This document shows, in pieces, positions 1-9,502 of a stretch of 64,000 nt of DNA; position 1 is the first letter of the stretch, and every line of letters begins with the position of its first letter. Below the pieces are notes generated by a model. The model was not told the DNA's origin and did not search any database. It was given only the letters and a program-made list of their open reading frames with translations. A program made the translations under genes and the position numbers. This DNA comes from Moritella sp. Urea-trap-13 (GTDB lineage: Bacteria; Pseudomonadota; Gammaproteobacteria; Enterobacterales; Moritellaceae): NCBI RefSeq assembly GCF_002836355.1, contig NZ_PJCA01000001.1, positions 372,001 through 436,000 on the forward strand, written 5' to 3'.

Positions 1-247
1 CAGTAAACTGTGGACGCTTAGCCGATGCAGCAGCCGGTAATTTATCACCGCTCACCATCGAAAAGTTCACACCAGCACTTTCATATACTTTGCCATCACG
101 TAATACACAACTTGTACCCTGACCTAAATGGCTAGTCCAATTGTCGGCGATAAACTCGCCGTTGGTTTCTTCCGCTTGAAAAGCCGTGATAATCGTTTTT
201 TGTATATTACGAAAAAATGATTCTAAATCATTGATATTGACAGTCAT
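1..247 (-). CDS. hemF: Oxygen-dependent coproporphyrinogen III oxidase, N-terminal part (cut by window edge)
   Basis: The first 82 codons are present, starting at the ATG at 247 and running out of the window. HemF converts coproporphyrinogen III to protoporphyrinogen IX in the cytoplasm with O2, an aerobic step of heme synthesis. The translation has the family's early block: a short helical start, then TSCVLRDGKVYESAGVNFS, which matches the conserved (R)SRVL.(D/N)G.VFE.AGVNFS region, followed by a KLPAAASAKRP stretch like the enteric PASATAHRP. The usual glycine-rich GGGGR run just before it is replaced here by HLGQG, a mild divergence. The catalytic C-terminal part lies outside the window, so integrity cannot be judged. 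Confidence 0.85.
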   Translation of the reverse strand, partial: MTVNINDLESFFRNIQKTIITAFQAEETNGEFIADNWTSHLGQGTSCVLRDGKVYESAGVNFSMVSGDKLPAAASAKRPQFT

Positions 248-310
248 AACTACCTTACTTACAACTTAATTGACACGGCATACGCACGGTCATTTAAAAA
301 GATTATGAAT

Positions 311-343
311 AAAAAAACCCATACTGAGTATTAAAGTATGGGG
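311..343 (-). terminator. Rho-independent terminator after parA-like gene
   Basis: An 8-bp perfect stem (318-325 with 335-342) around a 9-nt loop is followed, on the minus strand, by a run of seven T (311-317). It lies 25 bases beyond the stop of the parA-type gene and upstream of hemF, so it separates the two minus-strand genes. Confidence 0.75.
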
Positions 344-367
344 ATCAAAAAATAACTTAATTTAGTA

Positions 368-1132
368 TTATGCAGAGATCTCAGCGTACAGATCACAAAA
401 TTGCTGCGTCACTTTATGCTTCGGCGCACAATTGATCAAGGGTTGGGAGATATTATGTGATTCTTTTACTTTCACTGAACTGTGGATCAGGGTATTTAAA
501 ATCGGTAAATTTTCAGCCCTTAGTTCTGCAACCAGTTTTTTAGGTAAGCTGGCTTGCCCTTGATATTGATTCACCACAATCCCTTCGACTCGTAATTTAT
601 CATTGTGATCTTGGCGTGTTTCTTCAATGTTGGCTAACAAACTGTATAACCCACGACGGGAAAAATCATCACAATCGAAAGGAATCAAACAACTATCTGC
701 AGCAATCAAGGCTGACAAACTGTAAAAATTAAAGGCTGGGGGCGTATCTATATACACTTCATCATAATCACGCTTTAATTTCACCATCGCATCACGTAAT
801 TTATAGATTTTATGACGTTGTTCTAATTTAACAATCAAGTCACCCAATAATTCAGATGCAGGCATAATAGATAAATTAGGAAATGCAGTGGGGGTAATAA
901 AATCATGATAAGGTCGCCCTTTCATGATGATATTTAAGGTCTGCTCAAAAAACTCAGCAACACTGAAATCAACTTTATAATCATTCCCTAATAAATAAGC
1001 ACTGGTATTACATTGACTATCTAAGTCGATAATCAAAGTGCGCTTGCCTTCTGATGCAGCAATCGCTGCCAAATTACTGCAGATCGTAGATTTACCTACG
1101 CCACCTTTTTGATTAAACACAACACGGATCAC
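368..1132 (-). CDS. ParA-family P-loop ATPase (orphan)
   Basis: A 254-residue MinD/ParA ATPase. The deviant Walker A motif KGGVGKST is at residues 9-16, a LIIDLDSQ motif follows at about residue 33, and the Walker B-like VYIDTPP near residue 125. Such ATPases bind DNA or membrane cooperatively and position plasmids, chromosomes or protein complexes. The start is a GTG (1132) preceded by AAGGGAG at 6-nt spacing, which fixes it well. No parB, parS cluster or replication gene is nearby, so this is not a plasmid partition locus; it is probably one of the stand-alone chromosomal ParA-like proteins. It follows glpR on the same strand after 53 bases and ends at a clear terminator. The exact cargo is unknown. 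Confidence 0.85.
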   Translation of the reverse strand: MIRVVFNQKGGVGKSTICSNLAAIAASEGKRTLIIDLDSQCNTSAYLLGNDYKVDFSVAEFFEQTLNIIMKGRPYHDFITPTAFPNLSIMPASELLGDLIVKLEQRHKIYKLRDAMVKLKRDYDEVYIDTPPAFNFYSLSALIAADSCLIPFDCDDFSRRGLYSLLANIEETRQDHNDKLRVEGIVVNQYQGQASLPKKLVAELRAENLPILNTLIHSSVKVKESHNISQPLINCAPKHKVTQQFCDLYAEISA

Positions 1133-1185
1133 GAGATACTCCCTTCTCTTAATTATTTAATTTGTTATTTTCTATATAATAATTT

Positions 1186-1965
1186 TTAGCTGTCTGAACT
1201 TGCTTCGCAGACTATCGATTCAACTTGGTGTAATTGTAATAATTTAGCCAGTTCTTCTGGTGGCTCAATGTCGGTAAACAATTTATTCACCTGATTAATA
1301 TTACCAATATTGACCATGGCATTACGGCCAAATTTAGTATGATCGACCGGTAAGAACACTTCTTGTGAGCACTCGATGATCGCTTGTGTTACCCGCACTT
1401 CTTGATAATCGAAATCAAGTAATGAACCATCCATATCCAAACCACTGATAGTAACGATGCCAAAATCCATTCTAAACTGCTTAATAAAGTCAACGGTCGC
1501 TTCGCCAACCACACCAGCATCTTTATTACGTACTTCACCACCAGCAACAATGACTCTGAAGTCGGGTTTTTGCATCAAAATAGTGGCTACATTGAGATTA
1601 TTGGTGACAACGCGTAAATTGTTATGATTAAGTAATGCACGCGCTAATGCTTCAGACGTGGTACCAATATCAATAAATAGTGATGAACCATCTGGAATTA
1701 ACTCAGCCATCGCCTGTGCGATTTTCATTTTTTCTTTGGCTGTTTTCTGCTTACGGTTAACGTATGAATCGTTAACAACACTGCTTTCTAATAGTGATGC
1801 ACCACCATGATGACGACGCACTAAATTGTTTTCAGCTAATTCATTTAAATCTCTGCGGATGGTTTGCGGACTTACTGAAAAGTGTTCAACCAACACTTCA
1901 GTACTGACAAACCCTTCTTCTTTAACCAACGAAATTATTTTTTGGTGACGTGTATTTTGTCTCAC
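1186..1965 (-). CDS. glpR: Glycerol-3-phosphate regulon repressor, DeoR family
   Basis: A 259-residue DeoR-type repressor that resembles enteric GlpR along its whole length. The N-terminal helix-turn-helix (residues about 5-55) contains VSPQTIRRDLNELAENNL. The sugar-phosphate-binding DeoRC domain carries DIGTTSEA, VTNNLNVA, and VDHTKFGRNAMV. GlpR represses glp genes and is released by glycerol-3-phosphate. Translation starts at a GTG (1965) with GGGAG six bases upstream; an overlapping ATG two bases upstream hits a stop at once. No glp catabolic genes are in the window, so its targets are elsewhere. Call made by resemblance; confidence is high because the DNA-recognition region is nearly identical to the E. 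coli protein as I remember it. Confidence 0.92.
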   Translation of the reverse strand: MRQNTRHQKIISLVKEEGFVSTEVLVEHFSVSPQTIRRDLNELAENNLVRRHHGGASLLESSVVNDSYVNRKQKTAKEKMKIAQAMAELIPDGSSLFIDIGTTSEALARALLNHNNLRVVTNNLNVATILMQKPDFRVIVAGGEVRNKDAGVVGEATVDFIKQFRMDFGIVTISGLDMDGSLLDFDYQEVRVTQAIIECSQEVFLPVDHTKFGRNAMVNIGNINQVNKLFTDIEPPEELAKLLQLHQVESIVCEASSDS

Positions 1966-2198
1966 ATCTTTCTCCCTGTTTCCCCTAATATCATTATCGA
2001 AAGGGAGTTAATATTACCCCTTAGTTTATATCATATTTACACCTGTAAACCTGAAAAATAGCGTCAATAAACAAAGTTTAACGTTATTTTGAGATATACT
2101 CATACCAGTTCATCAATATTATCAAGCTACGATCACCACGTTAATAATGGCTCGTAACGACGATATGCAAATAACAGCAACACGACGAGACAAAAAAA

Positions 2199-2474
2199 AT
2201 GGCTTCAGATCCCGATAAACTACTCAAGAAACACCCAGGATTAACCCATTCAGAACTGCAAAAGGTGATCTCTCACGTACAGCGAGAGAAAAACGAGTGG
2301 TTTCTCAATACCGTGATGATTAAAGGCCACACTGTACCGTTTAAGTTTAAACGTAAAAAAGCGTATAAATCGTTAACCGGCGCAAGTGTTAATCTTACTT
2401 ACTACCCAGAGGTCGAAACCGTTGCTGGCTTCAAGGTAGAGATTATGCATGTGGTCAGAATTAAAAAATCATAA
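2199..2474 (+). CDS. Conserved hypothetical protein, 91 residues
   Basis: A small basic protein with no signal peptide or membrane segment. The first half is helical and charged (HPGLTHSELQKVISHVQREKN). The second half is basic and probably beta-rich, with a KFKRKKAYKSL patch. I believe similar small proteins occur in Vibrio and Shewanella, but I know of no function. The basic patch would be compatible with nucleic-acid binding; that is inference only. The gene stands alone, is preceded by a poor ribosome-binding site (A-rich, no clear GGAG), and is followed by its own terminator. Confidence 0.7.
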   Translation: MASDPDKLLKKHPGLTHSELQKVISHVQREKNEWFLNTVMIKGHTVPFKFKRKKAYKSLTGASVNLTYYPEVETVAGFKVEIMHVVRIKKS

Positions 2475-2483
2475 CCTATTTTA

Positions 2484-2507
2484 GGTGGCCTTAAGCCAGC
2501 CTTTTTT
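2484..2507 (+). terminator. Rho-independent terminator
   Basis: A short GC hairpin (GG-TGGC at 2484-2489 with GCCA-CC at 2495-2501, one bulged base) is followed by six T. It lies ten bases after the 91-residue gene. Confidence 0.6.
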
Positions 2508-2598
2508 AATATGGTGATTAAGCTTGTTGCAAACATTTCAGCGAGTTACACTAGAGTAAATATTACTAACCTAACGTATTATTCGAGGGAACGACCAG

Positions 2599-3576
2599 AT
2601 GAGTAAATCTAAAATCATTGCGGGTATTGCTACTGTCAGCATTATCTTTTATGCCATTTCAGTTTATTGGAGTGTTGAACCAGACAATTTTAGTCCAACA
2701 CAAGTTACGGAAGAACTGACTAAAAATAATGCCGATATAGCGGTTGGTTCTTACATGACGGCAACGCTAATTAAATCGATTCAAACGTTAGATGAAAAAA
2801 ATGGCGGTTACCTGAGTAATTCAGTATTACCACCAGCAATCTTGATGGATAACATGCCATCGTGGGAATATGGTTTATTAGAACAGTCTCGTGACCTTAT
2901 GTTAGTGTTACGCCGTGATTTAAGTCGTTCACAAACACAGTCAACTGAAAATAAAGACCTACAAAAAGCACACGGTTCGTTAAATGTTGAACACACGCGT
3001 TTATTCCCAACCAATGCCAATTCTGAATACAAAAAAACCATTGCTGAACTGCAAACATACCTAGATAAATTAAACGATTCACAATCAAAAAATGCACAAT
3101 TTTATGCCCGTGCTGATAACCTTGCAGAATGGTTCAAACAAGTTGAGAAACGTCTTGGTTCATTATCACAGCGTTTAAGTGCGTCTGTTGGTCAATACCG
3201 TATTAACACTGATTTATCCGGTGATCTTGGTGCTGAGCAATCAACATTCACAGAGTCAGGCTCTAACGTTAAAACCCCATGGTTAGAAATCGATAATGTA
3301 TTCTGGGAAGCACGTGGTTCTTCTTGGGCGCTATATCACTACCTAAAAGCAGCACGTATTGATTTTAAAGGCGTATTACAGAAAAAAAATGCCTTAGCAA
3401 GTGTTGACCAAATCATCCTTGAATTAGAAGCATCACTTCAGCCTGTCGGCAGCCCGATGATTCTTAATGGTGCTGGTTTTGGTTTTTTTGCTAACCACTC
3501 TCTGGTAATGGCAAACTATCTGTCTCGTGCGAACGCGGCAGTTATTGATCTACGTAGATTACTAGAACAAGGTTAA
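2599..3576 (+). CDS. DUF2333 family membrane-anchored protein
   Basis: A 325-residue protein with one N-terminal hydrophobic segment (about residues 5-23) and a large soluble remainder. The body is helical, with WEYGLLEQSRDLMLVLRRDLSRSQ, then ARADNLAEWF and a C-terminal GAGFGFFANHSLVMANYLSRA stretch. This fits the DUF2333 family as I recall it from gammaproteobacteria; its function is unknown. The anchor suggests an inner-membrane protein exposed to the periplasm. GAGGGA lies nine bases before the ATG, and a strong terminator follows. Family assignment is from memory. Confidence 0.75.
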   Translation: MSKSKIIAGIATVSIIFYAISVYWSVEPDNFSPTQVTEELTKNNADIAVGSYMTATLIKSIQTLDEKNGGYLSNSVLPPAILMDNMPSWEYGLLEQSRDLMLVLRRDLSRSQTQSTENKDLQKAHGSLNVEHTRLFPTNANSEYKKTIAELQTYLDKLNDSQSKNAQFYARADNLAEWFKQVEKRLGSLSQRLSASVGQYRINTDLSGDLGAEQSTFTESGSNVKTPWLEIDNVFWEARGSSWALYHYLKAARIDFKGVLQKKNALASVDQIILELEASLQPVGSPMILNGAGFGFFANHSLVMANYLSRANAAVIDLRRLLEQG

Positions 3577-3601
3577 TCTTCGTTAGCATAAGTAACGCTT
3601 A

Positions 3602-3640
3602 AGCCCGTGACTCTATTTAAACCGAGTCACGGGCTTTTTT
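3602..3640 (+). terminator. Strong rho-independent terminator
   Basis: A 12-bp perfect GC-rich stem (3602-3613 with 3624-3635) with a 10-nt loop and an uninterrupted T run, 25 bases after the DUF2333 gene. Confidence 0.9.
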
Positions 3641-3754
3641 GTGCCTGAATTTCATGCCACACTTCATTATTATTTATAGCTAATAATTAATAGCTAATGC
3701 CGAACAAAACTATCAGCGATTTATTAAGCTTGAAACAGCAAAGGATACTCTTAA

Positions 3755-4579
3755 ATGCAAACAGTACTCATCACTGGGGCTTCAACAGGGATAGGCTATC
3801 ACGCTGCAACCACACTTAAAGCCGCGGGTTATCGTATTTTTGCTACAGCAAGAAAACCAGCAGACGTAGCAGCGTTAATTGCCCAAGGTTTTGAAAGTGT
3901 GCAGCTAGACTTAAGCTCGACAGAATCTATCACTGCAGCCGTTACCCATATCGTTAAGCTCACAGAGGGTAAGATTGATGTACTGTTTAATAACGGTGCT
4001 TATGGCCAACCCGGTGCGGTCGAGGACTTACCGACGGATGCATTGCGTGAACAATTTGAAGCTAATGTATTTGGCTGGCACGAACTGACGACACAAATAA
4101 TTCCATTAATGCGCGCTAATGGTCATGGTCGCATCATCCAAAACAGTTCAGTATTAGGCTTGGTGGCAATGAAGTATCGCGGCGCCTATAACGCCAGCAA
4201 ATTCGCAATCGAAGGCTTAACAGACACGCTACGCTTAGAGCTAAGAGACTCGCCAATCAAGGTCTCATTAATTGAACCGGGACCGATTGTTAGCCAGTTC
4301 AGAGCTAATGCATTAGCAGCCTTTCAAGAACACATTGATATTGAGAACAGCGTGCACAATAAAGATTATCAACAACAAATTAGTCGCTTGGGTAAAAAAG
4401 ACGTCAGCAATAAATTTACTTTAGGGCCTGAAGCCGTCACCAAAGCGCTGATTCATGCGATTGAAAGTAACCGACCTAAGGTGCGTTATTACGTGACCTT
4501 CCCAACCTATTTATTTGCCTTGTTAAAGCGTGTTTTACCGTTTAGAGTATTAGACAACATTTTAGCCAAATCTGGTTAG
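3755..4579 (+). CDS. Short-chain dehydrogenase/reductase
   Basis: A 274-residue classical SDR. The Rossmann cofactor motif TGASTGIG is at residues 7-14, the NNGA motif (usually NNAG) near residue 87, a catalytic Ser in QNSSVLG, and the YxxxK catalytic pair in YNASK. It is expected to oxidise or reduce a small alcohol or carbonyl with NAD(P). An arginine after the second beta strand (ATARKP) favours NADP(H). The C-terminal tail is hydrophobic and may touch a membrane. The substrate cannot be told from sequence. AAGGA lies a suitable distance before the ATG. The gene is followed after 31 bases by the M32 carboxypeptidase, so the two may be co-transcribed. Confidence 0.88.
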   Translation: MQTVLITGASTGIGYHAATTLKAAGYRIFATARKPADVAALIAQGFESVQLDLSSTESITAAVTHIVKLTEGKIDVLFNNGAYGQPGAVEDLPTDALREQFEANVFGWHELTTQIIPLMRANGHGRIIQNSSVLGLVAMKYRGAYNASKFAIEGLTDTLRLELRDSPIKVSLIEPGPIVSQFRANALAAFQEHIDIENSVHNKDYQQQISRLGKKDVSNKFTLGPEAVTKALIHAIESNRPKVRYYVTFPTYLFALLKRVLPFRVLDNILAKSG

Positions 4580-4610
4580 CATTCTCCCTTTCCTCTTATC
4601 CAACTTTGGA

Positions 4611-6110
4611 ATGAACATGACAACAAAATCAGCCTATGAACAGCTCTCTAAGCATTTTAAAAAGATCCATAATCTAAGCCATTTGTCTTCTATTTGTGGC
4701 TGGGACCAAGCAGCAATGATGCCTGCTGGCGGTAACGAAGCACGCTCTGAAGCGATGGCTGAACTTGCTGTCATGATCCACCAGCAAAGCACTGCACCAC
4801 AACTTGCCGATTTAATTAAACAAGCGCAATCAGACCAATTATCGACAGAACAACAGGCGAGCTTGGCGGAAATAGATCGCAGCTGGCAGCAAGCTAACAT
4901 AGTACCTGAAGCGTTAGTTTCAGCTCAATCGTTAGCTGGTTCTAAATGTGAACACGCTTGGCGTACCCAACGTAAAGAAAACGACTGGGCTAGTTTTGCG
5001 AAAAACTTAAAAACAGTGGTTGAGCTGTCACGTGAAGAAGCAAGCATTCGCGCACAAGCCAACAACTGCAGCAACTATGACGCCTTGATGGATTTGTACG
5101 AACCAGGCATGACCAGCGCACAGCTTGATCCGATCTTTGATGACGTTAAGTCATGGTTACCAGAACTAACGCTAGTTGCACAAGAAAAACAAAAATCAGA
5201 CAATGTCATCATGCCAACAGGTCACTTCCCGATTGCCGCACAACAACAACTGGGATTAAAAACCATGCAGACCTTAGGTTTTGATTTTGACCACGGTCGT
5301 CTTGACGTTTCAGCGCACCCATTCTGCGGTGGTGTAGCTTCAGATGTGCGTATTACCACGCGTTATGAAGAAGATGATTTTACCCAAAGTCTAATGGGCG
5401 TAGTCCATGAAACAGGTCACGCGCGTTATGAACAAGGCTTACCAACAGCATTGAACCACTTACCTGTGGGCCAAGCGCGTTCAATGGGTATTCATGAAAG
5501 CCAAAGTCTGTTATTTGAAATGCAATTAGGTCGTAGTGAAGAGTTTTTAACTTTGCTAACGCCAGAAATTAAACAAGCATTTGGCGGCATAGATAGCGCT
5601 ATTTATAGCCCATTAAACTTAAGCCAGTGTTATACCCGCGTAAAGCCTGACTTCATCCGTGTTGATGCCGATGAAGTGACTTACCCTGCGCACGTCATGC
5701 TACGTTATGAAATTGAACAAGCATTAATGAATGGCGATATCGAAGTAGATGATATCCCTGAGTTATGGGCGCTTAAAATGCAGCAGTACTTAGGTGTGGA
5801 TACCAAAGGTAATTACCGTAATGGTTGTATGCAAGACGTGCATTGGACTGATGGTAGCTTTGGTTACTTCCCGTCTTATACACTAGGCGCTATGTATGCT
5901 GCGCAATTCATGACCACGATTAAGCAAGAAATGGATGTTTCGGCAATCATTACTAGCGGCGATTTATCCCCTATCTTCACTTGGCTTAAAACCAACATTT
6001 GGCAAAATGCGTCCTTGTTAAGTACTAATGACTTAGTGAAGCAAGCAACGGGCGAAACTCTAAACCCTACGCACTTTAGACGTCATTTAGAAAGCCGCTA
6101 CTTGAAGTAA
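4611..6110 (+). CDS. Carboxypeptidase Taq, peptidase family M32
   Basis: A 499-residue zinc metallocarboxypeptidase that removes C-terminal residues from peptides in the cytoplasm. The HEXXH zinc motif is HETGH (residues 266-270), and the family block SAHPFCGGVASDVRITTRY comes about 27 residues before it. The conserved TYPAHVMLRYEIE and NYRNGCMQDVHW regions are also present. Length is typical for M32. Two in-frame ATGs exist. The second (4617) has TTGGA at better spacing than the first (4611), so the mature protein may be two residues shorter. It sits between an SDR and a VOC gene and could form a loose three-gene unit with them. Confidence 0.92.
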   Translation: MNMTTKSAYEQLSKHFKKIHNLSHLSSICGWDQAAMMPAGGNEARSEAMAELAVMIHQQSTAPQLADLIKQAQSDQLSTEQQASLAEIDRSWQQANIVPEALVSAQSLAGSKCEHAWRTQRKENDWASFAKNLKTVVELSREEASIRAQANNCSNYDALMDLYEPGMTSAQLDPIFDDVKSWLPELTLVAQEKQKSDNVIMPTGHFPIAAQQQLGLKTMQTLGFDFDHGRLDVSAHPFCGGVASDVRITTRYEEDDFTQSLMGVVHETGHARYEQGLPTALNHLPVGQARSMGIHESQSLLFEMQLGRSEEFLTLLTPEIKQAFGGIDSAIYSPLNLSQCYTRVKPDFIRVDADEVTYPAHVMLRYEIEQALMNGDIEVDDIPELWALKMQQYLGVDTKGNYRNGCMQDVHWTDGSFGYFPSYTLGAMYAAQFMTTIKQEMDVSAIITSGDLSPIFTWLKTNIWQNASLLSTNDLVKQATGETLNPTHFRRHLESRYLK

Positions 6111-6152
6111 GATTAAGTTAAAATTATCGACTGAATACGAAGGAATACCAGA

Positions 6153-6575
6153 TTGAAACAATCAATAATACACGTTGCCATTGTTGTTAAAGATTATGAT
6201 GAAGCAATTGATTTTTATGTCAACAAGCTAAAATTTGAACTCATTGAAGATACTTATCAAGCAGAGCAAGATAAACGCTGGGTAGTTGTTTCACCACCCG
6301 GTTCTAATGGCGTCACTTTATTATTAGCTCGTGCATCTAAGCCTGAACAACATGATTTCGTCGGCAATCAATCCGGCGGTCGTGTATTTCTGTTTTTAAG
6401 TACTGATGACTTTTGGCGAGACTATAATCGCATGGTATCTGATGGCATCAAATTCATTAGAGAACCACAAGAACAAGATTATGGTACGGTTGCCGTATTT
6501 GAAGATCTGTATGGTAATCTGTGGGACTTACTCCAACTTAATTCGACTCATCCAATGGCATCCAGAACAGTATAA
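6153..6575 (+). CDS. VOC (glyoxalase/bleomycin resistance) superfamily protein
   Basis: A 140-residue single-repeat vicinal oxygen chelate protein. It has the N-terminal HVAIVVKDYDEAIDFYVNKL beta-alpha unit and the C-terminal VAVFEDLYGNLWDLLQ unit with the metal-ligand-like Glu. VOC proteins use a metal to act on vicinal oxygens, as in glyoxalase I, dioxygenases and fosfomycin resistance; the specific substrate is not evident. The start is a TTG (6153) with AAGGAA at 7-nt spacing, which is stronger evidence than any later ATG. It ends at a terminator shared with the convergent norW. Confidence 0.85.
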   Translation: MKQSIIHVAIVVKDYDEAIDFYVNKLKFELIEDTYQAEQDKRWVVVSPPGSNGVTLLLARASKPEQHDFVGNQSGGRVFLFLSTDDFWRDYNRMVSDGIKFIREPQEQDYGTVAVFEDLYGNLWDLLQLNSTHPMASRTV

Positions 6576-6596
6576 CAACTCAATCTAGCGAGATAA

Positions 6597-6634
6597 AAAC
6601 AACAGGTTTATAATTTAAACCTGTTGTTTTTTTA
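6597..6634. terminator. Bidirectional terminator between VOC gene and norW
   Basis: A 14-bp perfect stem (6597-6610 with 6616-6629), A-rich on the left and T-rich on the right, so it can stop transcription from both sides of this convergent pair. Confidence 0.85.
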
Positions 6635-6657
6635 GAATGAATCATTCAATGATTACA

Positions 6658-7818
6658 TCAGTTCATCACCTTAGGCAACAAGCGTAATAACTTAAATGCT
6701 TCAGGCATATTCGCTTGTGTCACCACAAAACCAATTAGTTGCTCTGCACTATCATAAGCCTTTGCCGTCATACCCGATGTCGTCAACTCTACTTGCCAAT
6801 TCGCATCAGTAGCTGTGGTATTGCCGCTTAATTGAATTGGAAATAGTGGTGTTTTCACTTTAACTAACATCGCCGGAAACATAACTTCGCTCACAGCGCC
6901 TGTTAGGGTTTTCGCTAACGTATTAGCACTGAGTATTATTGGTTGTAAAAACGCTAAATGTTTACCGTCAATCTCAGCGCAATCACCAATGGCAAAGATA
7001 TGTGGATCATTTGTGCTTAACTGTTTATCAACAACAATGCCGCGATTAACGGCTAAACCAGCTTGACTGGCTAATGCCGTACTAGGTTTCAAACCTGCTG
7101 CGCACACCACACTATCAACTTTAGCGGTATGCCCGTTCTTAAAGCTAACCGTAATGCCAGTGTCTATTTTAGTCATACTACTGAGCTCATTACCCAGTTG
7201 TAATTCCACCCCTTGTCTTCTCATGGTTTGGTAAAGCTGAGATGACACAAATTCAGGTAATAAACTCGGTAATAATGCATCAGCACGATCACTTAATATC
7301 ACCTTATAATCAGCAATGGCTAAATCCATCGCGATTTCAGTCCCCACTAAGCCCGCACCAACCACCAATACCGATTTAGCCGCAGCCAACTTATCTTGTG
7401 ACTGCTGATACTCCTCCAGACTATTCAAGGTAATAATGTCTTTCGCCGCATCACCATCAACAAAGGGCACAAATGATTGCGCGCCTGTTGCCAGTACTAA
7501 ATTTTCGTAGGCGATTGCGATACCCTGACAACTCACCGTTTTTTCGGTGCGATTAATGTCATCAACACGAGTATGGTTCATCAGGGTAATATTATATTCC
7601 GCGGCAAAGTCAGTGCCGCTTTGCTTGACCATGTCTTGCGCTGTGAGTTTTTTACTAAATACATGGCTTAATTCTGGCTTAACATAATCATCGCCACTAC
7701 CTGCTGTGATGACAATGATGGCTTGTTCCTGATTTGCACGACGGATTGATTTAACTAATTGATAGGCAGCAAAGCCACTGCCTATGATAACGACTGATTT
7801 TTCATTACCACCAATCAT
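6658..7818 (-). CDS. norW: NorW, NADH:flavorubredoxin reductase
   Basis: A 386-residue FAD/NAD(P)-binding pyridine nucleotide-disulfide oxidoreductase. The FAD Rossmann motif [11 protein letters not shown] is near the N terminus. The NAD-binding motif [12 protein letters not shown] is mid-protein, and the second FAD motif IFAIGDCAE follows. NorW passes electrons from NADH to the rubredoxin part of NorV, which reduces nitric oxide to N2O under anoxia. Its ATG overlaps the norV stop codon by four bases (ATGA), so the two are translationally coupled. The operon is controlled by the divergent norR and the sigma-54 promoter upstream of norV. Confidence 0.93.
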   Translation of the reverse strand: MIGGNEKSVVIIGSGFAAYQLVKSIRRANQEQAIIVITAGSGDDYVKPELSHVFSKKLTAQDMVKQSGTDFAAEYNITLMNHTRVDDINRTEKTVSCQGIAIAYENLVLATGAQSFVPFVDGDAAKDIITLNSLEEYQQSQDKLAAAKSVLVVGAGLVGTEIAMDLAIADYKVILSDRADALLPSLLPEFVSSQLYQTMRRQGVELQLGNELSSMTKIDTGITVSFKNGHTAKVDSVVCAAGLKPSTALASQAGLAVNRGIVVDKQLSTNDPHIFAIGDCAEIDGKHLAFLQPIILSANTLAKTLTGAVSEVMFPAMLVKVKTPLFPIQLSGNTTATDANWQVELTTSGMTAKAYDSAEQLIGFVVTQANMPEAFKLLRLLPKVMN

Positions 7819-9332
7819 GCTACCGCCTTCTTGGTTTTTATTTCTTCGAATACATCCTTACCTAACCCGCATTCAGGGCAGAGGAAGTAATCCGGTACAT
7901 CTGACCATGCAGTGCCGGGGGCGACATCTTGATTCGGCTCACCTTGCGCAGGATCGTATACCCACTGGCAGACAGTGCATAACATCGAGCTATCTACATC
8001 AAATTGGACAACCGGATTTTCTGGTATCGACTTTGCAACTGCTTGTGGCTGTGATTCTGGCGCTGTTTCTTGTACTGCCTGTTCTTGTATTGCTTGATTT
8101 GCTGCAGGTACAGATACATTAACGACAGCGGCGCTTGTTAGTGCCCACTCTTTGGCGATCATACGGCCATATTCACGGCAGGCTAATATTGCTTTACCGT
8201 CTGGTCGCCACTTCGTTTTAAGACTTTCGAAGCGTTCAAAACCAGCGTCGTCTAAGCGGCTTTCAATGCGATCAATGGCGCCACCATTCCAACCATAACT
8301 GCCAAATGCAGCTGCTTTTTTATTTTTAAAACGCAGACCAGTGATCTCTTCAAGCATGCCAGCTACTTTCGGCATCATCACGTTATTCATCGTTGATGAA
8401 CCGACTAGCACACCTTTGGAAATAAAGGCATTGGATAAAATTTCGTTTTTATCATGACGTGCTACATTAAATACTTTCACCGCAACCTGACTATCAACCT
8501 CATGGATACCTTGAGCAATCGCATCCGCCATCATCCGGGTATTGTTCGACATTGAATCATAAAAAATAGTAATGCGGTCTTCTTGATATTTATCTGCCCA
8601 CGTTAGATATTGCTCAATAATCTGAATTGGGTTGTCACGCCATACCACACCGTGCGCCGTTGCAATCATATCAACAGGTACATTCAAGCTTAATACTTCT
8701 TTGATCTTAGCGGTAACCAACGCACTGAATGGTGTAAGAATATTGGCATAATAACGCAGGCACTGATCCATTAACTCTTTAGTATCGACTTCATCATTAA
8801 ATAAACGTTCATCACAATAATGCTGACCAAATGCATCGTTACTAAACAGTACTGCATCCCCGGTCATATACGTCATCATACTGTCAGGCCAATGCAGCAT
8901 CGGGGTTTCAATAAACACTAACTGCTTGCCATTACCCAAATCTAAACTGTCACCCGTCTTCACCACATTGAAATTCCAATCTGGCTGGTGATGATGGCCT
9001 ACAATTGAATCAATGGCATTTTCGGTACAATAAATCGGCGTATTGGGAATTTTATTTAACAACGCCGCTAGTGCACCTGCGTGGTCTTCTTCTGCGTGGT
9101 TAATAACAATGTAATCAATTTTGTTAAGGTCTATTTCTAATTCTAATTGTTGAATAAACTCGTAACAAAATTTGTGGTCAACCGTATCGATTAATACCGT
9201 TTTTTCCTCTTGAATCAGATAACTATTATAACTTGTGCCTTTTTCAGTTTTAAATTCAGTACCGTGAAAATCACGCACTTCCCAATCACGTTGTCCAACC
9301 CAAGAGATATTACTTTTCACATGAATAGTCAT
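7815..9332 (-). CDS. norV: NorV, anaerobic nitric oxide reductase flavorubredoxin
   Basis: A 505-residue flavodiiron NO reductase. The N-terminal metallo-beta-lactamase-like domain has the diiron ligands HxExDH at residues 79-84. A flavodoxin domain follows ([17 protein letters not shown]), and a rubredoxin domain at the C terminus has CTVC and CPEC iron-binding pairs. An Ala/Gln-rich linker joins the last two domains. I chose the ATG at 9332: it follows GGA at 7-nt spacing and gives the start MTIHVKSN, which aligns with enteric NorV. An in-frame TTG at 9344 would add four residues. It is the first gene of norVW and detoxifies NO in the cytoplasm without oxygen. Confidence 0.95.
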   Translation of the reverse strand: MTIHVKSNISWVGQRDWEVRDFHGTEFKTEKGTSYNSYLIQEEKTVLIDTVDHKFCYEFIQQLELEIDLNKIDYIVINHAEEDHAGALAALLNKIPNTPIYCTENAIDSIVGHHHQPDWNFNVVKTGDSLDLGNGKQLVFIETPMLHWPDSMMTYMTGDAVLFSNDAFGQHYCDERLFNDEVDTKELMDQCLRYYANILTPFSALVTAKIKEVLSLNVPVDMIATAHGVVWRDNPIQIIEQYLTWADKYQEDRITIFYDSMSNNTRMMADAIAQGIHEVDSQVAVKVFNVARHDKNEILSNAFISKGVLVGSSTMNNVMMPKVAGMLEEITGLRFKNKKAAAFGSYGWNGGAIDRIESRLDDAGFERFESLKTKWRPDGKAILACREYGRMIAKEWALTSAAVVNVSVPAANQAIQEQAVQETAPESQPQAVAKSIPENPVVQFDVDSSMLCTVCQWVYDPAQGEPNQDVAPGTAWSDVPDYFLCPECGLGKDVFEEIKTKKAVA

Positions 9333-9378
9333 ATTGTATTCCAATTAAAGAGTTTACGAATTTATATACTCTAGTAAT

Positions 9379-9394
9379 TGCATCTACCGTGCCA
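9379..9394 (-). promoter_or_regulatory. Sigma-54 promoter of norVW
   Basis: On the minus strand the sequence TGGCACGGTAGATGCA matches the sigma-54 -24/-12 consensus, with GG and GC separated by exactly ten bases. Transcription would start near 9368, about 36 bases before norV. This agrees with control by the NorR enhancer-binding protein. Confidence 0.85.
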
Positions 9395-9437
9395 AAAGTT
9401 AACTTGTTGATTTTAATATATATGACATACGATCACT

Positions 9438-9492
9438 GTCATAATGACTACCTTTACACATTGTCATTATGACTATACACTGTCGATAAGAC
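9438..9492. promoter_or_regulatory. Three NorR enhancer boxes (GT-N7-AC)
   Basis: Three inverted repeats fit the NorR consensus GT-N7-AC: GTCATAATGAC (9438-9448), GTCATTATGAC (9463-9473) and GTCGATAAGAC (9482-9492). They lie about 70-125 bases upstream of the predicted norV transcription start. Three sites are also known for E. coli norVW. The third ends only ten bases before the norR start codon, so NorR may repress its own gene. Confidence 0.85.
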
Positions 9493-9502
9493 AGTCTTTT
9501 AT

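Noticed and set aside
368-1132. The ParA-type gene as a sign of an integrated plasmid
   Set aside because: No ParB, replication or transfer gene is nearby, and neighbours are ordinary chromosomal genes.
7784-8122. A 112-codon plus-strand frame opposite norV/norW
   Set aside because: It lies inside the rubredoxin-coding end of norV and has no homology-like features.
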